A stretch of DNA of 50,165 nucleotides from Abditibacteriota bacterium. Lineage in GTDB: Bacteria; Armatimonadota; UBA5829. The notes under the pieces were generated by a model. It did not search any database. It saw only the letters and a list, made by a program, of their open reading frames with translations, and was not told the DNA's origin. The stretch is from contig JAFSVJ010000043.1 in the NCBI GenBank assembly GCA_017445025.1, positions 1 to 50,165 on the forward strand, given 5' to 3'. Below are positions 23,597 to 33,074 of the stretch, piece after piece (positions within the stretch are counted from its first letter, which is position 1; every line of letters begins with the position of its first letter). The position numbers and the translations under genes are program-made.

Positions 23597-23792
23597 ATAA
23601 TTAGAACATTGACTTGGCATATTAAGTTAGTATGTTTTTGTAACACAAGCTTTTGAATTATTTATTTTTTAAGTTTACGTATACTTACAAGGTAGTTTTT
23701 GAATAAAGTGAGCTTTGGAACATTCATTTTGATTATTTAGTCTTTTTTTTGTAAAAGATTTAAATAAATATTTAATTAAAAGGAGAACAATC

Positions 23793-24545
23793 ATGTTCAA
23801 AAAAGGTTTTACCTTAATAGAATTGCTGGTGGTTATCGCCATAATCGCCATTCTTGCGGCAATTCTTTTCCCGGTTTTTGCCCAAGCAAGAGAGAAAGCC
23901 AGAGCCACAGCTTGTTTGAGCAACTGTAAGCAATTAGGAACTGCATTACAGTTATACTCAGATGACTATGATGAAGCTCTCCCCCCAATGATTGTCACCG
24001 GTGGTAACGGAACCAACTTTGGCTTAAACGATGGTGTAGCCAATACTCCGAGAACCAAATATTGTGTGGACTTTACATGGGGTTGGGGAATCGGTCACTT
24101 ACCAACATGGATGGACTGTATTTTCTCTTATGTAAAGAACGTTCAAATGTATGCATGTCCTAACAACAAGAAGGCAGCCGGATATGGATTTAACTTTGCA
24201 TTAGGTTTTAAGGCCGAAAGCGGATTCTTGAACCCTAACTACTACGGTAGCAATAACCTTTACTCTATGACAATGTTAAAATACCCCTCAAACTTGGTAT
24301 TTGTTTGTGATGGTCATGTTGTTAACAGCAGTAGTATGGATACAGGTTGTTATACTGTAGTTATTACAGGACCTCCTTATCTTGAAAGCAGAAAGGCTCA
24401 CAACTCCGGTCACAACTTTACTTTCTGTGACGGTCACGCTAAATTCTACAAATATGGTGCCGGACCTACCGAACAATGGTCAAATATAGGTGCCGGATGG
24501 CCTCCCGAAGGTCAAAACATTTGGTGGAACCCTGACGCCAACTAA
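23793..24545 (+). CDS. Pseudopilin 3 (H-x9-DG type)
   Basis: A 250-residue prepilin with MFKKG leader, FTLIE processing site, hydrophobic helix and [19 protein letters not shown]. The C-terminal [16 protein letters not shown] fits H-x9-DG. Ribosome-binding site AAGGAGA. The head domain has conserved paired Cys (CPNNKK) as in pseudopilins 4 and 5. It lies 83 bp upstream of pseudopilin 4, and only an imperfect terminator-like hairpin separates them, so at least part of the transcript may continue. Confidence 0.9.
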   Translation: MFKKGFTLIELLVVIAIIAILAAILFPVFAQAREKARATACLSNCKQLGTALQLYSDDYDEALPPMIVTGGNGTNFGLNDGVANTPRTKYCVDFTWGWGIGHLPTWMDCIFSYVKNVQMYACPNNKKAAGYGFNFALGFKAESGFLNPNYYGSNNLYSMTMLKYPSNLVFVCDGHVVNSSSMDTGCYTVVITGPPYLESRKAHNSGHNFTFCDGHAKFYKYGAGPTEQWSNIGAGWPPEGQNIWWNPDAN

Positions 24546-24555
24546 TGGAATATGT

Positions 24556-24589
24556 AAGATTATGAGCATATTAATTGTTTCATAATCTT
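24556..24589 (+). terminator. Intercistronic hairpin between pseudopilins 3 and 4
   Basis: AAGATTATGA (24556-24565) pairs with TCATAATCTT (24580-24589). The following run is only TT then AATAT, so it is a weak terminator or an mRNA-stabilising hairpin. Confidence 0.5.
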
Positions 24590-24628
24590 TTAATATGATT
24601 TAAAACAAAAAAAAAGGAGGAACATTCA

Positions 24629-25381
24629 ATGTTCAAAAAAGGTTTTACCTTAATCGAGTTATTGGTTGTTATAGCAATTATTGCTATTTTGGCAGCCATA
24701 CTTTTCCCGGTTTTTGCCCAAGCAAGAGAGAAAGCCAGAGCCACAAGTTGTTTGTCCAACACAAAACAATTGGGAACAGCTTTGCAACTCTACATTGACG
24801 ACTACGACGAAACTTTCCCCGGCACCACTCCTTGGTCACACACCTGGGACAATGACGCCAACGGAACTTTCTCAATGGCAAAGAGAAATTCCATTTTAGG
24901 AAAGCTTTGGCCCTATGTTAAGAACAAAGGTATTTACTGTTGCCCTTCAGCCGGAAAAGACGGTTCCGGTTCCAATACAGTTCAAACCACATACACTTCT
25001 TACTACTGGAACGGTGCTATGATGGGAAGATATGGTGACAATGTTGATGCTATGGACGGTGACAAGATTTGGGTTGCTCCGGCAACAATGTCACAGATTA
25101 CAAGACCATCCGAAATAGTTATTAACACAGAGAGCAAAACAGCTTCCATTTACGAAAGACAAAGACCACTTTGTTGGGAAGGAATTGTTCTTAACGACTC
25201 TATTCCTCTTTCTCCCGAGATTCACAACGGTGGTGCAAACCACACATTCTGTGACGGTCACGCCAAGTTTATTAAAGCAGGCCAATTTACAGTCGGATAC
25301 TTTGGTGTTAAGTGGACTGACGGTTCAAGAGATCATGTTGCTTCTGATTGGACTGATCAATGGTTAGCTAAAGACTTATAA
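24629..25381 (+). CDS. Pseudopilin 4 (H-x9-DG type)
   Basis: A 250-residue prepilin, ribosome-binding site AAGGAGG, with the same [10 protein letters not shown] opening and [19 protein letters not shown]. The C-terminal [16 protein letters not shown] fits H-x9-DG. At the DNA level, 24656-24708 matches pseudopilin 5 over 53 bases, while the next ~45 bases match pseudopilin 3, which suggests gene conversion. Probably cotranscribed in part with pseudopilin 3. Ends before a GC-rich hairpin. Confidence 0.9.
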   Translation: MFKKGFTLIELLVVIAIIAILAAILFPVFAQAREKARATSCLSNTKQLGTALQLYIDDYDETFPGTTPWSHTWDNDANGTFSMAKRNSILGKLWPYVKNKGIYCCPSAGKDGSGSNTVQTTYTSYYWNGAMMGRYGDNVDAMDGDKIWVAPATMSQITRPSEIVINTESKTASIYERQRPLCWEGIVLNDSIPLSPEIHNGGANHTFCDGHAKFIKAGQFTVGYFGVKWTDGSRDHVASDWTDQWLAKDL

Positions 25382-25399
25382 TATTAATAAGTTAATATT

Positions 25400-25424
25400 G
25401 CCCTCCTATTATGGGAGGGCTTTA
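25400..25424 (+). terminator. Terminator of pseudopilin 4
   Basis: GCCCTCC (25400-25406) pairs with GGAGGGC (25414-25420), followed by TTTATT. Confidence 0.7.
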
Positions 25425-25436
25425 TTATAATCAAAA

Positions 25437-25502
25437 ATATAAAATCAAATATCAAAAAAAATATAAAATCAAATATCAAAAATGGAAAATCAAAAATCAA
25501 AA
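25437..25502 (+). repeat. AT-rich tandem repeat
   Basis: Two copies of a ~24-bp unit (ATATAAAATCAAATATCAAA plus A residues) and a degenerate third. A roughly inverted TTGATTATTGATTATT stretch at 25552-25580 may mark an inverted-repeat element. There is no ORF between 25421 and 25629. Confidence 0.6.
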
Positions 25503-25587
25503 GAGAAAATACTAACTTTTAAGAGCAACTATAAAGTTTTGAGCAAACTAATTTGATTATTGATTATTAATTATTGATTTTAAAAAT

Positions 25588-25617
25588 CCACCCCCCAATC
25601 TTGCGATTAGGGGGACA
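25588..25617 (+). repeat. Palindromic repeat, family A, half copy
   Basis: CCACCCCCCAATC, TTGC, GATTAGGGGGACA: only the second hairpin of family A. It ends just before the AAAGGAGAG ribosome-binding site of the next gene. Confidence 0.75.
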
Positions 25618-25629
25618 AAAGGAGAGAAA

Positions 25630-27735
25630 ATGAAAAAAGTATTATATATTGTTTTATTGTTTTGTGTTTTGTTAATAGGTTGTGCCAATGCGGGAGAAGT
25701 GACCTATACAGACTTTTCACAAAAAGTAGATTTTGTTCCTGTGTTAGGTGGTGAATTTCCCGGCACGGAGGCAGATTACTCTATTGATCCTACAGAGGGA
25801 GAGAAGGGAGATCCTTGTTTAAAGTGTGTATATGATTTTCACGAAACGGGAATGTATACAGTAGCATTATTTGATATGAATAATGAAAAGGGTATTTCTT
25901 CTGCCACAGGAATGACTTTTTCCGCAAAAGGGGAAGTGGGAGAAAGTATTCTTTTAAGAATTAATGATTCAAAAGGTGAATGTTTTCAACAAAATTTCCC
26001 TATTGAAAATGACGGCTTTAACAAATATACTGTGGATTTTGCCGAAATGGAAAAAGGGCTTCATTTTGGTGGTGATGCTAACAACGTTTTGGATTTTCCC
26101 ATATCATCTGTTATGATAGGTCCAAACAAGGGTGAAGTGGGCAGAGGTGTTTTTTACCTTGATAATATAGCTTTTATTTCTTCTGATACTAACAATTTAT
26201 CAAAAGAAATATTTGAAATAGGATTAGGCAGATTAAATTTCAAGCTTGATACAGGCAAGCCGGGAAATCTCTTTTATTTCGGTGAGCCTTTAACTGCTAA
26301 AATATTACCTGAAAATAACATTCTTCCTCCTTTTAGTGTTATATTTTCTTTTGAATATTTTGATTCTTACGGAAAGAGAATTAATCATAAAGTTAAATCT
26401 TTGTCCTTTAAGTCCGGCAGTCCAAAATCTTTGGATTTACCTAAAATAAAGGGGTATTGTGAGATAAAATGGACAGCAAAGATAGATAATAAATATACAA
26501 AAGAAGGTTCTTTCTACTATGGGGTTATTCCGGACAACTCCAAAATTGTGGGGGAAAAAGACTCTTACTTTGGCGTAAACTGTCATTTTAACCAAGGTTG
26601 GCCGGCATATTTTGGCGATATAGTTAAAAGGGCCGGTATCAGTTGGGTTAGAGATGGTGAAGCAACATATGGTGTTGACAAGGCTTATCCTGTATGTAAG
26701 GCTCTCGGATTACAATATATGCCCTGTTTTACGGGAATGCAAGAAGAATCTTTAAAATATATTGAAAAAGAATTAAGTGCAGGCAAAAAAGCTTCTGATA
26801 AATGGGATTTTTCATCTTGTATCCAAATGTATGGCGATTATGCAAAACAATACGGTGATTATGTGTTTATTTATGATATGCTAAACGAACCTCACAACTT
26901 TGGTTGGAGTAAATTTGGCGGTGACTGGAGAGGCGGAGATTGGCTTGTAATATTTACTGAGTGGTCAAAACAGGCATCAAAAATTGTAAGGGATAATGAC
27001 AAGGATGCCAAAATATTATGGGAAGATATGGACGGAAATCTCTGGTCAGATAAATATATAGAATATGGCGTCACAGACAAGGATTGTGATTATATTTCAC
27101 AACATCCCTATAATCTACACAGAAGTGTTCCTTTGCCGGAGAATCAAGGTTTCAGAGAAACCAATGAGAGATTTTGGGAAAGAAACAAGGAAAAGGGGTT
27201 AAATTGGAGACTTATTGACGGTGAAGTAGGTTTCCCCACCTTTGAAATAGATGATAATACATCCACACCATATTATACAGGTTATCCTTTAGCTCTTCAA
27301 CCTGCTCTTATTGTTAGAATGTATGTAATGCATTTAACAAGCGGTGTTGACAGAATTTTTTACTATGATTTCAGAAATGACGGCTATGAGAAAAACAATC
27401 CCGAATGTAATTTTGGTTTAGTATTAAATGACGGAAATCCCAAGCCCGCAATCTGTGGTTATGCCAATTTGGTAAACATCTTAGACGGTGGAAAAATGAC
27501 GGGTAGAGTTGATATGGGAGACGAAAACATTCATGTATATGGTTTTACCGACAGAGACGGAAGAGAGGGAGTTGTAGCTTGGACTCCTACGGGAGAAGAG
27601 ACTGTCAGCGTAAAAACAAAAAGTTCCAACCCTGTTTTAATTGACATTTACGGAAATGAGACAAAACTGACTCCAAAGGATCTCTCTGTCACTCTTAAAC
27701 TTACAGAATATCCGGTTTATGTTTTGTTTAAATAA
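25630..27735 (+). CDS. Exported GH-A-clan-like glycoside hydrolase with N-terminal binding domain
   Basis: A 701-residue predicted lipoprotein (hydrophobic leader ending LLIGC, Cys ~18-19). Residues ~25-190 look like a carbohydrate-binding beta-sandwich (GRGVFYLDNIAFIS closes it). From ~310 a TIM barrel begins at FGVNCHFNQGWPAYFGDIVK. E420 in MLNEPHNFGW is the likely acid/base, HPYNLHRSVPLPE follows, and E532 in DGEVGF is the likely nucleophile, the usual beta4/beta7 arrangement of clan GH-A. Closely related to the next gene; no specific GH family is assigned. The 12-bp gap indicates cotranscription. Confidence 0.8.
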   Translation: MKKVLYIVLLFCVLLIGCANAGEVTYTDFSQKVDFVPVLGGEFPGTEADYSIDPTEGEKGDPCLKCVYDFHETGMYTVALFDMNNEKGISSATGMTFSAKGEVGESILLRINDSKGECFQQNFPIENDGFNKYTVDFAEMEKGLHFGGDANNVLDFPISSVMIGPNKGEVGRGVFYLDNIAFISSDTNNLSKEIFEIGLGRLNFKLDTGKPGNLFYFGEPLTAKILPENNILPPFSVIFSFEYFDSYGKRINHKVKSLSFKSGSPKSLDLPKIKGYCEIKWTAKIDNKYTKEGSFYYGVIPDNSKIVGEKDSYFGVNCHFNQGWPAYFGDIVKRAGISWVRDGEATYGVDKAYPVCKALGLQYMPCFTGMQEESLKYIEKELSAGKKASDKWDFSSCIQMYGDYAKQYGDYVFIYDMLNEPHNFGWSKFGGDWRGGDWLVIFTEWSKQASKIVRDNDKDAKILWEDMDGNLWSDKYIEYGVTDKDCDYISQHPYNLHRSVPLPENQGFRETNERFWERNKEKGLNWRLIDGEVGFPTFEIDDNTSTPYYTGYPLALQPALIVRMYVMHLTSGVDRIFYYDFRNDGYEKNNPECNFGLVLNDGNPKPAICGYANLVNILDGGKMTGRVDMGDENIHVYGFTDRDGREGVVAWTPTGEETVSVKTKSSNPVLIDIYGNETKLTPKDLSVTLKLTEYPVYVLFK

Positions 27736-27747
27736 GGAGATTTTGTT

Positions 27748-29373
27748 GTGAAAATACTGTTTTTTGTTTTACTCTTTATCTTATTACCTATATTCGGTTA
27801 TAGTTTTGATTTGGTTTTTAAACCAACCGTCCCGGGAGCTTTATATTATCCTAAGGAGGATTTAAAAGCTGATTTTAATTTAATCGGTGAGGATAAACCA
27901 AATTCTTCTGTTAAAGTTTCCTTGAAATTTTACGATCCCTACGGAAATGAATTATATTCAAACTTAAAGACCATAGAGTTTGGGGAAAATCAAGATGCTT
28001 TAACTGTGGATTTGCCTTATTATATAGGTCATGTGAAAATTGTGGCAAATATGGAACCTACCAATAAGGAATATATCTTTAATTATGCCATAATTCCGCC
28101 TAACTATCAAGATTTTAAGGATGTGGACTCTCCCTTTGGTGTAAACTGTCATTTTAACCAAGGTTGGGATCCTTATGTGGGAAAGATAGTTAAGAGAGCG
28201 GGAATTGAATATGTTCGTGACGGTGAAGCTCGTCCCGAAGATTTGTCAGCTCCCGTGTGTATTGAAAACAAACTCTGTTATATGCCCTGTTTTACTCATA
28301 TAGCCTTTCCTTCTTGGGAGTATATGACACAGGAAAGAGAAAAGGGGAAAACTGCCTTTGATAAATGGGATTTTAAGGGATATTTGGATGATTACGCTCT
28401 CTTTGCGGAAAAGTGGGGAGACTATGTAGATTATTATGATATAGCAAACGAACCTTCTAACGTGCCGAATTGGAATGCCTTTGGTGGAAGTTGGTATGGC
28501 GGAGAATGGACTAATCTATTTTTGCAGTGGGGTGAACAAGTAGCTAAAAATATAAGGAAATATGATAAGGATGCTAAAATAGTTTGGGAAGATTGTGGTC
28601 CTCAGTTGTGGCTTAGACAGTTTGTAGCGGAGGGTTTAAACCCAAAATATATAGACGCCATAAGTCCTCATCCTTACAATCTTCACAGAAATTTACCCCT
28701 TCCCGAGGACACGGAAACCATAGAGGACTATGCTCTGACAGCCTTATGGCTTAAAGAAAACAATTTCAAGAATTTACCTTTTATTATAGGTGAGTTGGGA
28801 GTTTCTTCCTTCCAAAAGAATGAAAATTATAATGAAGATGGTTTTTATTCTTCTGTCACAGAGCTTGAGCAGGCGGAGCAAGTTGTGAGACATTTGGCTA
28901 CAGCTTTTGCAAGGGGAGTTAAAAAGTTCTTCTATTATGATTTTAAGAATGACTTTCCCGAGCCATATAATCCCGAAGGTAATTTTGGGCTTATAAATAT
29001 GGATTTTACACCTAAGCCTTCTGTGGTGGCTTATGCCAATTTCATTGCAAGGACCAGAGGATGTGAGTGGCTGGGAAGATACACCTGTGGTGCCGGATGT
29101 TATGCCTATGCTTATAAACAACCCGGAGCAGAGACAGGATCAGTTATAATTTGGTCTAAAAACGGAGATAAAACAACCCAGTTATTCCATTGTGATAATT
29201 GCCCCGACACTCTTATAACTTATGATATTTTCGGAAATAAGTGTGAGACCATAAAGAAAGAGATGGGTAATATATTTAATGTTCATGCTACTCAAACCCC
29301 TCAGTATATAGATAACATCCCTCTTGAAGATTTGAAATGGACTGTATATAAACAAGCTTATTTAACAGAATAG
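27748..29373 (+). CDS. Exported GH-A-clan-like glycoside hydrolase, paralogue of the preceding gene
   Basis: A 541-residue protein starting at GTG 27748 after AAGGAGA. The signal peptide ends around FGYS (residues ~1-19). It shares the barrel of the preceding gene (FGVNCHFNQGWDPYVGKIVKRAGIE) but lacks the N-terminal binding domain. E235 in DIANEPSN is the likely acid/base and E349 in IIGELGVSS the likely nucleophile; HPYNLHRNLPLPE is shared with the paralogue. The tandem pair probably arose by duplication and may act on linked parts of one glycan. Followed by a terminator. Confidence 0.8.
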   Translation: MKILFFVLLFILLPIFGYSFDLVFKPTVPGALYYPKEDLKADFNLIGEDKPNSSVKVSLKFYDPYGNELYSNLKTIEFGENQDALTVDLPYYIGHVKIVANMEPTNKEYIFNYAIIPPNYQDFKDVDSPFGVNCHFNQGWDPYVGKIVKRAGIEYVRDGEARPEDLSAPVCIENKLCYMPCFTHIAFPSWEYMTQEREKGKTAFDKWDFKGYLDDYALFAEKWGDYVDYYDIANEPSNVPNWNAFGGSWYGGEWTNLFLQWGEQVAKNIRKYDKDAKIVWEDCGPQLWLRQFVAEGLNPKYIDAISPHPYNLHRNLPLPEDTETIEDYALTALWLKENNFKNLPFIIGELGVSSFQKNENYNEDGFYSSVTELEQAEQVVRHLATAFARGVKKFFYYDFKNDFPEPYNPEGNFGLINMDFTPKPSVVAYANFIARTRGCEWLGRYTCGAGCYAYAYKQPGAETGSVIIWSKNGDKTTQLFHCDNCPDTLITYDIFGNKCETIKKEMGNIFNVHATQTPQYIDNIPLEDLKWTVYKQAYLTE

Positions 29374-29406
29374 AATTCAATGTTTTATTTAAAATAATTA
29401 ATCATA

Positions 29407-29436
29407 AAAACCGAGGTTTTTGCCTTGGTTTTTTTT
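29407..29436 (+). terminator. Terminator of the tandem glycosidase genes
   Basis: AAAACCGAGG (29407-29416) pairs with CCTTGGTTTT (29423-29432) with one G-T pair, followed by a T-run. Confidence 0.85.
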
Positions 29437-29452
29437 GTCAAAATTTTAATAA

Positions 29453-29481
29453 TTGAAAAAAATTTTTATTTATAGTATAAT
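29453..29481 (+). promoter_or_regulatory. lacZ: Promoter of the beta-galactosidase gene
   Basis: TTGAAA (29453-29458), a 17-bp spacer and TATAAT (29476-29481). Confidence 0.75.
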
Positions 29482-29513
29482 ATTAATGAAAAGAAAAAAA
29501 TAAAGGTTTTATT

Positions 29514-32500
29514 ATGAAATTAAGAGATTTTGAAAATCCTGAACTAACAGGTATCAACAGATTGCCCGGGAGAGCATATTATTATCCATACAGAGATGTG
29601 GAGAGTGCTCTTTCTTATGACAGAGGTGTATCAGACAGGTATTATTCTTTAAATGGGGTTTGGGATATACTTTATTTTGATAATCCGGACCTTATAAATG
29701 ATGAGGTTATGGAAGAAATATCTTGTGATTGTGAAGACCCTGAACATGCGGAGTGGGAAAAAATAACCGTCCCCTCTGTGGTTGAGAGAGAGAACAGCGG
29801 ATATTTTCCTCATTATACAAATGTTGCATATCCCTTCCCTGTAGACCCTCCCTTTACTCCTTCTAACAACCCTACATATCTTTACAGAAGATTTTTCACA
29901 TTGCCGGAACATTGGGACAGCAAAGTGTTCTTAAGATTTGAAGGCGTGGACAGTGCTTTTTATGTATATTTAAACGACATGGAAGTAGGATTTTCAAAAG
30001 GTTCTCGTTTCCCTTCGGAATTTGATATAACCGACTATATAGTAGAGGGTGAAAATACTCTTTATGTAAAGGTTATGAAGTGGTCTGACGGAACATACCT
30101 TGAAGATCAAGATATGTGGTATGAAAGCGGTATTTTCAGAGAAGTTTATCTTTTAGCTCGTCCTTCTTCCTATATTTTTGATACAAAAATAGATACAGTT
30201 TTAGATAAAAATTACAAAAACGCTACTTTAAATATAGATTTTGATACAGTAAATGTTCAAAAAGGTCAAAAGATAACTGCTCTTCTCTATGATGAAGACG
30301 AAAATATAGTTAAATCAAAGACAGTTCAAGCTACAGAAAAATCTATCAGCATTCCCGTAAACAATCCTTTAAAATGGACTGCAGAAACTCCTAATCTTTA
30401 CAAGGTTATTATAACTCTTAGGGAAGGAGAGGATATTTTAGAATCAATACCTTTCAGATTTGGTTTCAGACAAATAGAGCTTCGAAAAGTCAGTCCTAAA
30501 TATGAACACACAAATATTTTACTTAACGGAAAAGCTATTATATTCAAAGGTGTAAATCGTCACGAACACCACCCTGAAAGCGGAAGAGCTTTGACAGAAG
30601 AGATTATGCGTGAAGATATTATCTTGATGAAAAATCTCAATGTCAACGCAGTTCGCACTAGTCATTATCTCAATGACCCTCGTTGGTATGACCTCTGTGA
30701 TGAGTATGGTATTTATCTTATTGATGAGTGTGACTTGGAAACTCACGGAGTAGGGGTAGTTTTAGATGATATAAGTGACCCTAAGGTCAAAGAAGAAGCC
30801 AAAAAGCAGTATCTCTTATCCGATATGCCAAAGTGGAAAAAAGCTTATGTAGACAGAATGACAAGAATGGTAGAGAGGGATAAAAACAGAGCATCTGTTA
30901 TTATTTGGTCTCTCGGAAACGAAAGTCAGTTCGGAAGAAACCACAAAGCTATGTATAAGGCAGCAAAAGAAATTTGCCCCAAGCCTATTCACTACGAAGG
31001 GGATTATCTCTGTGAATTAGGTGATATGTATAGCAGAATGTATCCCACTCATAAAGAATTGGAAGGTATCGGAAAGGGTTATGCTGTAAAGGAATTTCCT
31101 GTTCCTTTTTCTGCACCTGCACCCACAAAAGGGGACTATCGAAAGATGCCTATGATTATGTGTGAATTTATTCACGCTATGGGTAACGGTCCCGGTGCCA
31201 TTGAGGAATATGTGGAAATGTTCTACAAATATCCTCGTCTGCAAGGCGGTTTCGTTTGGGAATGGCTGGATCATGGTATGGCAGAGCAGACAGAAGAAGG
31301 TGAATTTTACTATGCCTATGGTGGAGATTTCGGTGAGGATGTCCACGACGGAAACTTTGTGGCTGACGGTTTGATGTTCCCCGACAGAACTCCTTCTCCC
31401 GGTGCACTGGCATATAAAAAAGCCATTGAACCTGTGAAAATGAAACTTAAGAAACTTGAGGAAGGAAAATTAACTCTCTCTATAGAGAACAGATATGATT
31501 TCTCCGATCTTTTAGGTTTGAACTTTTCATATTCCATTGAAGAAGAGGGAAAGGTTATCAAAAGCAGTGTTTTGCCTACTCCGTATATAGAGGCCGGAGA
31601 AACAAGAGATTGTGTATTTTCTGTTCCTTATTTTAAGGTGAAACCTACTCTTAACTATTACATAAAGTTTTCTTTTGCTTTAGGAGGAGATACTTCTTGG
31701 GGCAAAATGGGTTCTGTTTTGGCTTGGGAGCAGTTTGCCATAAATGAGGCTCTTCCACCTGTATTTAATGCCTATGTGGGTGATATTGATATATATGAGG
31801 ATGAAGAGTTTATAAAGGTTGTGGGCGCTCAATTTGCCCTTGATTTCTCTAAATATGAAGGTGCTTTGGTAGGTTGGAACAATAAAGGCAAAGAAATGCT
31901 TACAGCTCCTCTTAAAGCCAATTTCTGGAGAAGTCAAATTGACAACGATTGTCCAAGATGGGCAGTTTATGAACTGAAAACTAAATATCAAATGCATATA
32001 ATGCAACACAGAGTAAAATCTGTGGAAGCAACCTATGAAGGTGATTTTATTAAGGTAGATATTAAAACCAAAGTAGCTTCTCCCACTATTTCTTTTGGTT
32101 ATGATGTGGAATATGTATATCTTATCAATGCCAAAGGTGAGTTTGAACTGACTGTAAAGGGCGAGCCTTGGGGTGCTAATATGCCTAAACATATTTTACG
32201 AATAGGATTAACCTCTATGCTTTCTTTGGATATGGAACATGCCAAATGGTTCGGAAGAGGTCCCGGTGAGAGTTATGCCGACAGTAAAAACCATTGTCCC
32301 ATAAGTTTATACAGAGGAGATGTAGACGATTTTTATACTCCTTATGTGTATCCTCAGGAACACGGTGCAAGAAGTGATACAAAATGGGCTGAAGTCTTTG
32401 ACATCCATTATCAAGGAATGAGGATAGAGGCAGAAGATAAAATAATGTTTTCTGTAAGCAGGTTTACGGATAAAACCATAGATGAAGCAAAACACCCTTA

Positions 32501-32648
32501 CGAATTGGTGCCGGAAGAAGGAATAGTTTTGCATATTGATATGGCACAACATGGTTTGGGAACAGGCTCCTGCGGTCCGGAAACACTGCCGCAGTATTCA
32601 CTATATCCCGAACCCTTTGAGTTTGGAGTTATATTTAAACCCATTTAA
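29514..32648 (+). CDS. lacZ: GH2 beta-galactosidase, LacZ type
   Basis: A 1044-residue cytoplasmic enzyme of LacZ size with the five-domain layout: sugar-binding jelly roll (FLRFEGVDSAFYVYLNDMEVG), Ig-like domain, barrel (KGVNRHEHHPESGRAL), second Ig-like domain and the C-terminal beta-sandwich (small-chain domain: FGRGPGESYADSK). E470 in WSLGNESQFG is the acid/base and E551 in MCEFIHAMGNG the nucleophile. WEWLDHG is also conserved. It hydrolyses terminal beta-galactosides. The end of the gene is duplicated 285 bp downstream across an inverted-repeat element; the present C-terminus reads FKPI where the second copy would end FKGI. Confidence 0.93.
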   Translation: MKLRDFENPELTGINRLPGRAYYYPYRDVESALSYDRGVSDRYYSLNGVWDILYFDNPDLINDEVMEEISCDCEDPEHAEWEKITVPSVVERENSGYFPHYTNVAYPFPVDPPFTPSNNPTYLYRRFFTLPEHWDSKVFLRFEGVDSAFYVYLNDMEVGFSKGSRFPSEFDITDYIVEGENTLYVKVMKWSDGTYLEDQDMWYESGIFREVYLLARPSSYIFDTKIDTVLDKNYKNATLNIDFDTVNVQKGQKITALLYDEDENIVKSKTVQATEKSISIPVNNPLKWTAETPNLYKVIITLREGEDILESIPFRFGFRQIELRKVSPKYEHTNILLNGKAIIFKGVNRHEHHPESGRALTEEIMREDIILMKNLNVNAVRTSHYLNDPRWYDLCDEYGIYLIDECDLETHGVGVVLDDISDPKVKEEAKKQYLLSDMPKWKKAYVDRMTRMVERDKNRASVIIWSLGNESQFGRNHKAMYKAAKEICPKPIHYEGDYLCELGDMYSRMYPTHKELEGIGKGYAVKEFPVPFSAPAPTKGDYRKMPMIMCEFIHAMGNGPGAIEEYVEMFYKYPRLQGGFVWEWLDHGMAEQTEEGEFYYAYGGDFGEDVHDGNFVADGLMFPDRTPSPGALAYKKAIEPVKMKLKKLEEGKLTLSIENRYDFSDLLGLNFSYSIEEEGKVIKSSVLPTPYIEAGETRDCVFSVPYFKVKPTLNYYIKFSFALGGDTSWGKMGSVLAWEQFAINEALPPVFNAYVGDIDIYEDEEFIKVVGAQFALDFSKYEGALVGWNNKGKEMLTAPLKANFWRSQIDNDCPRWAVYELKTKYQMHIMQHRVKSVEATYEGDFIKVDIKTKVASPTISFGYDVEYVYLINAKGEFELTVKGEPWGANMPKHILRIGLTSMLSLDMEHAKWFGRGPGESYADSKNHCPISLYRGDVDDFYTPYVYPQEHGARSDTKWAEVFDIHYQGMRIEAEDKIMFSVSRFTDKTIDEAKHPYELVPEEGIVLHIDMAQHGLGTGSCGPETLPQYSLYPEPFEFGVIFKPI
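32579..32639 (+). repeat. Direct repeat, left copy (end of lacZ)
   Basis: 61 bp at the 3' end of lacZ, repeated at 32864-32924 with a single A/G difference. Confidence 0.95.
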
Positions 32649-32862
32649 TTTTTAAAATCAAAAATCCCTATAAATTCTCTAATTTTTTCCTTAACGAAAT
32701 AACTTTTGACTTATCTCCTTGACATTCGTTCGTATTGAAACAATTTAGCATCGTGCTTCGCACTTGCTCCTTTGTCCCACTACTCACTCATTACAGTCGA
32801 AGACGTCAATGCGTTATTTCTTGTAAAAAATTGATAATTTATGTCCTTTTTGATTTTAAAAA
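32649..32862. mobile_element. Non-coding element with terminal inverted repeats (MITE-like) behind lacZ
   Basis: Its ends are a perfect 16-bp inverted repeat: TTTTTAAAATCAAAAA (32649-32664) and its complement (32847-32862). The similarity continues inwards imperfectly for about 50 bp (ATAAATT, AATTTTTT, GAAATAAC). No ORF is seen. It is bracketed by the 61-bp direct repeat. Its left end resembles that of the element behind cysK. Confidence 0.75.
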
Positions 32863-32863
32863 T

Positions 32864-32924
32864 GGAGACACTGCCGCAGTATTCACTATATCCCGAACCC
32901 TTTGAGTTTGGAGTTATATTTAAA
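32864..32924 (+). repeat. Direct repeat, right copy (detached lacZ 3' end)
   Basis: Repeats lacZ residues from ETLPQYSLYPEP to FGVIFK, then reads GI and a TGA stop, 20 bp before a terminator. It is probably the original gene end. Nothing else is visible between it and 33075 except that terminator and an AT-rich stretch without a clear promoter. Confidence 0.9.
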
Positions 32925-32942
32925 GGAATTTGATTTTTAATT

Positions 32943-32969
32943 AAGCAGGTTTTTAAACCTGCTTTTTTA
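32943..32969 (+). terminator. Intrinsic terminator (original lacZ terminator)
   Basis: AAGCAGGTTT and AAACCTGCTT arms followed by a TTTTTT run. Confidence 0.85.
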
Positions 32970-33074
32970 TTTGGTATTCTTTACTGATTTATAAAATAGT
33001 ATAATTTGATTTTTTATATAAAAACCATTATAATTATTATAGGTAAAATAATAATAAAAATGGTTTAAGACTTT

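Noticed and set aside
31017..31346. Minus-strand frames of 78-109 codons inside lacZ
   Set aside because: They are antisense shadows within a clearly functional GH2 gene.
32864..32924. The second lacZ 3' end as a small gene or pseudogene of another beta-galactosidase
   Set aside because: It differs from the lacZ end at one base in 61 and starts abruptly after the inverted repeat, so it is a duplication product, not a remnant of a separate gene.
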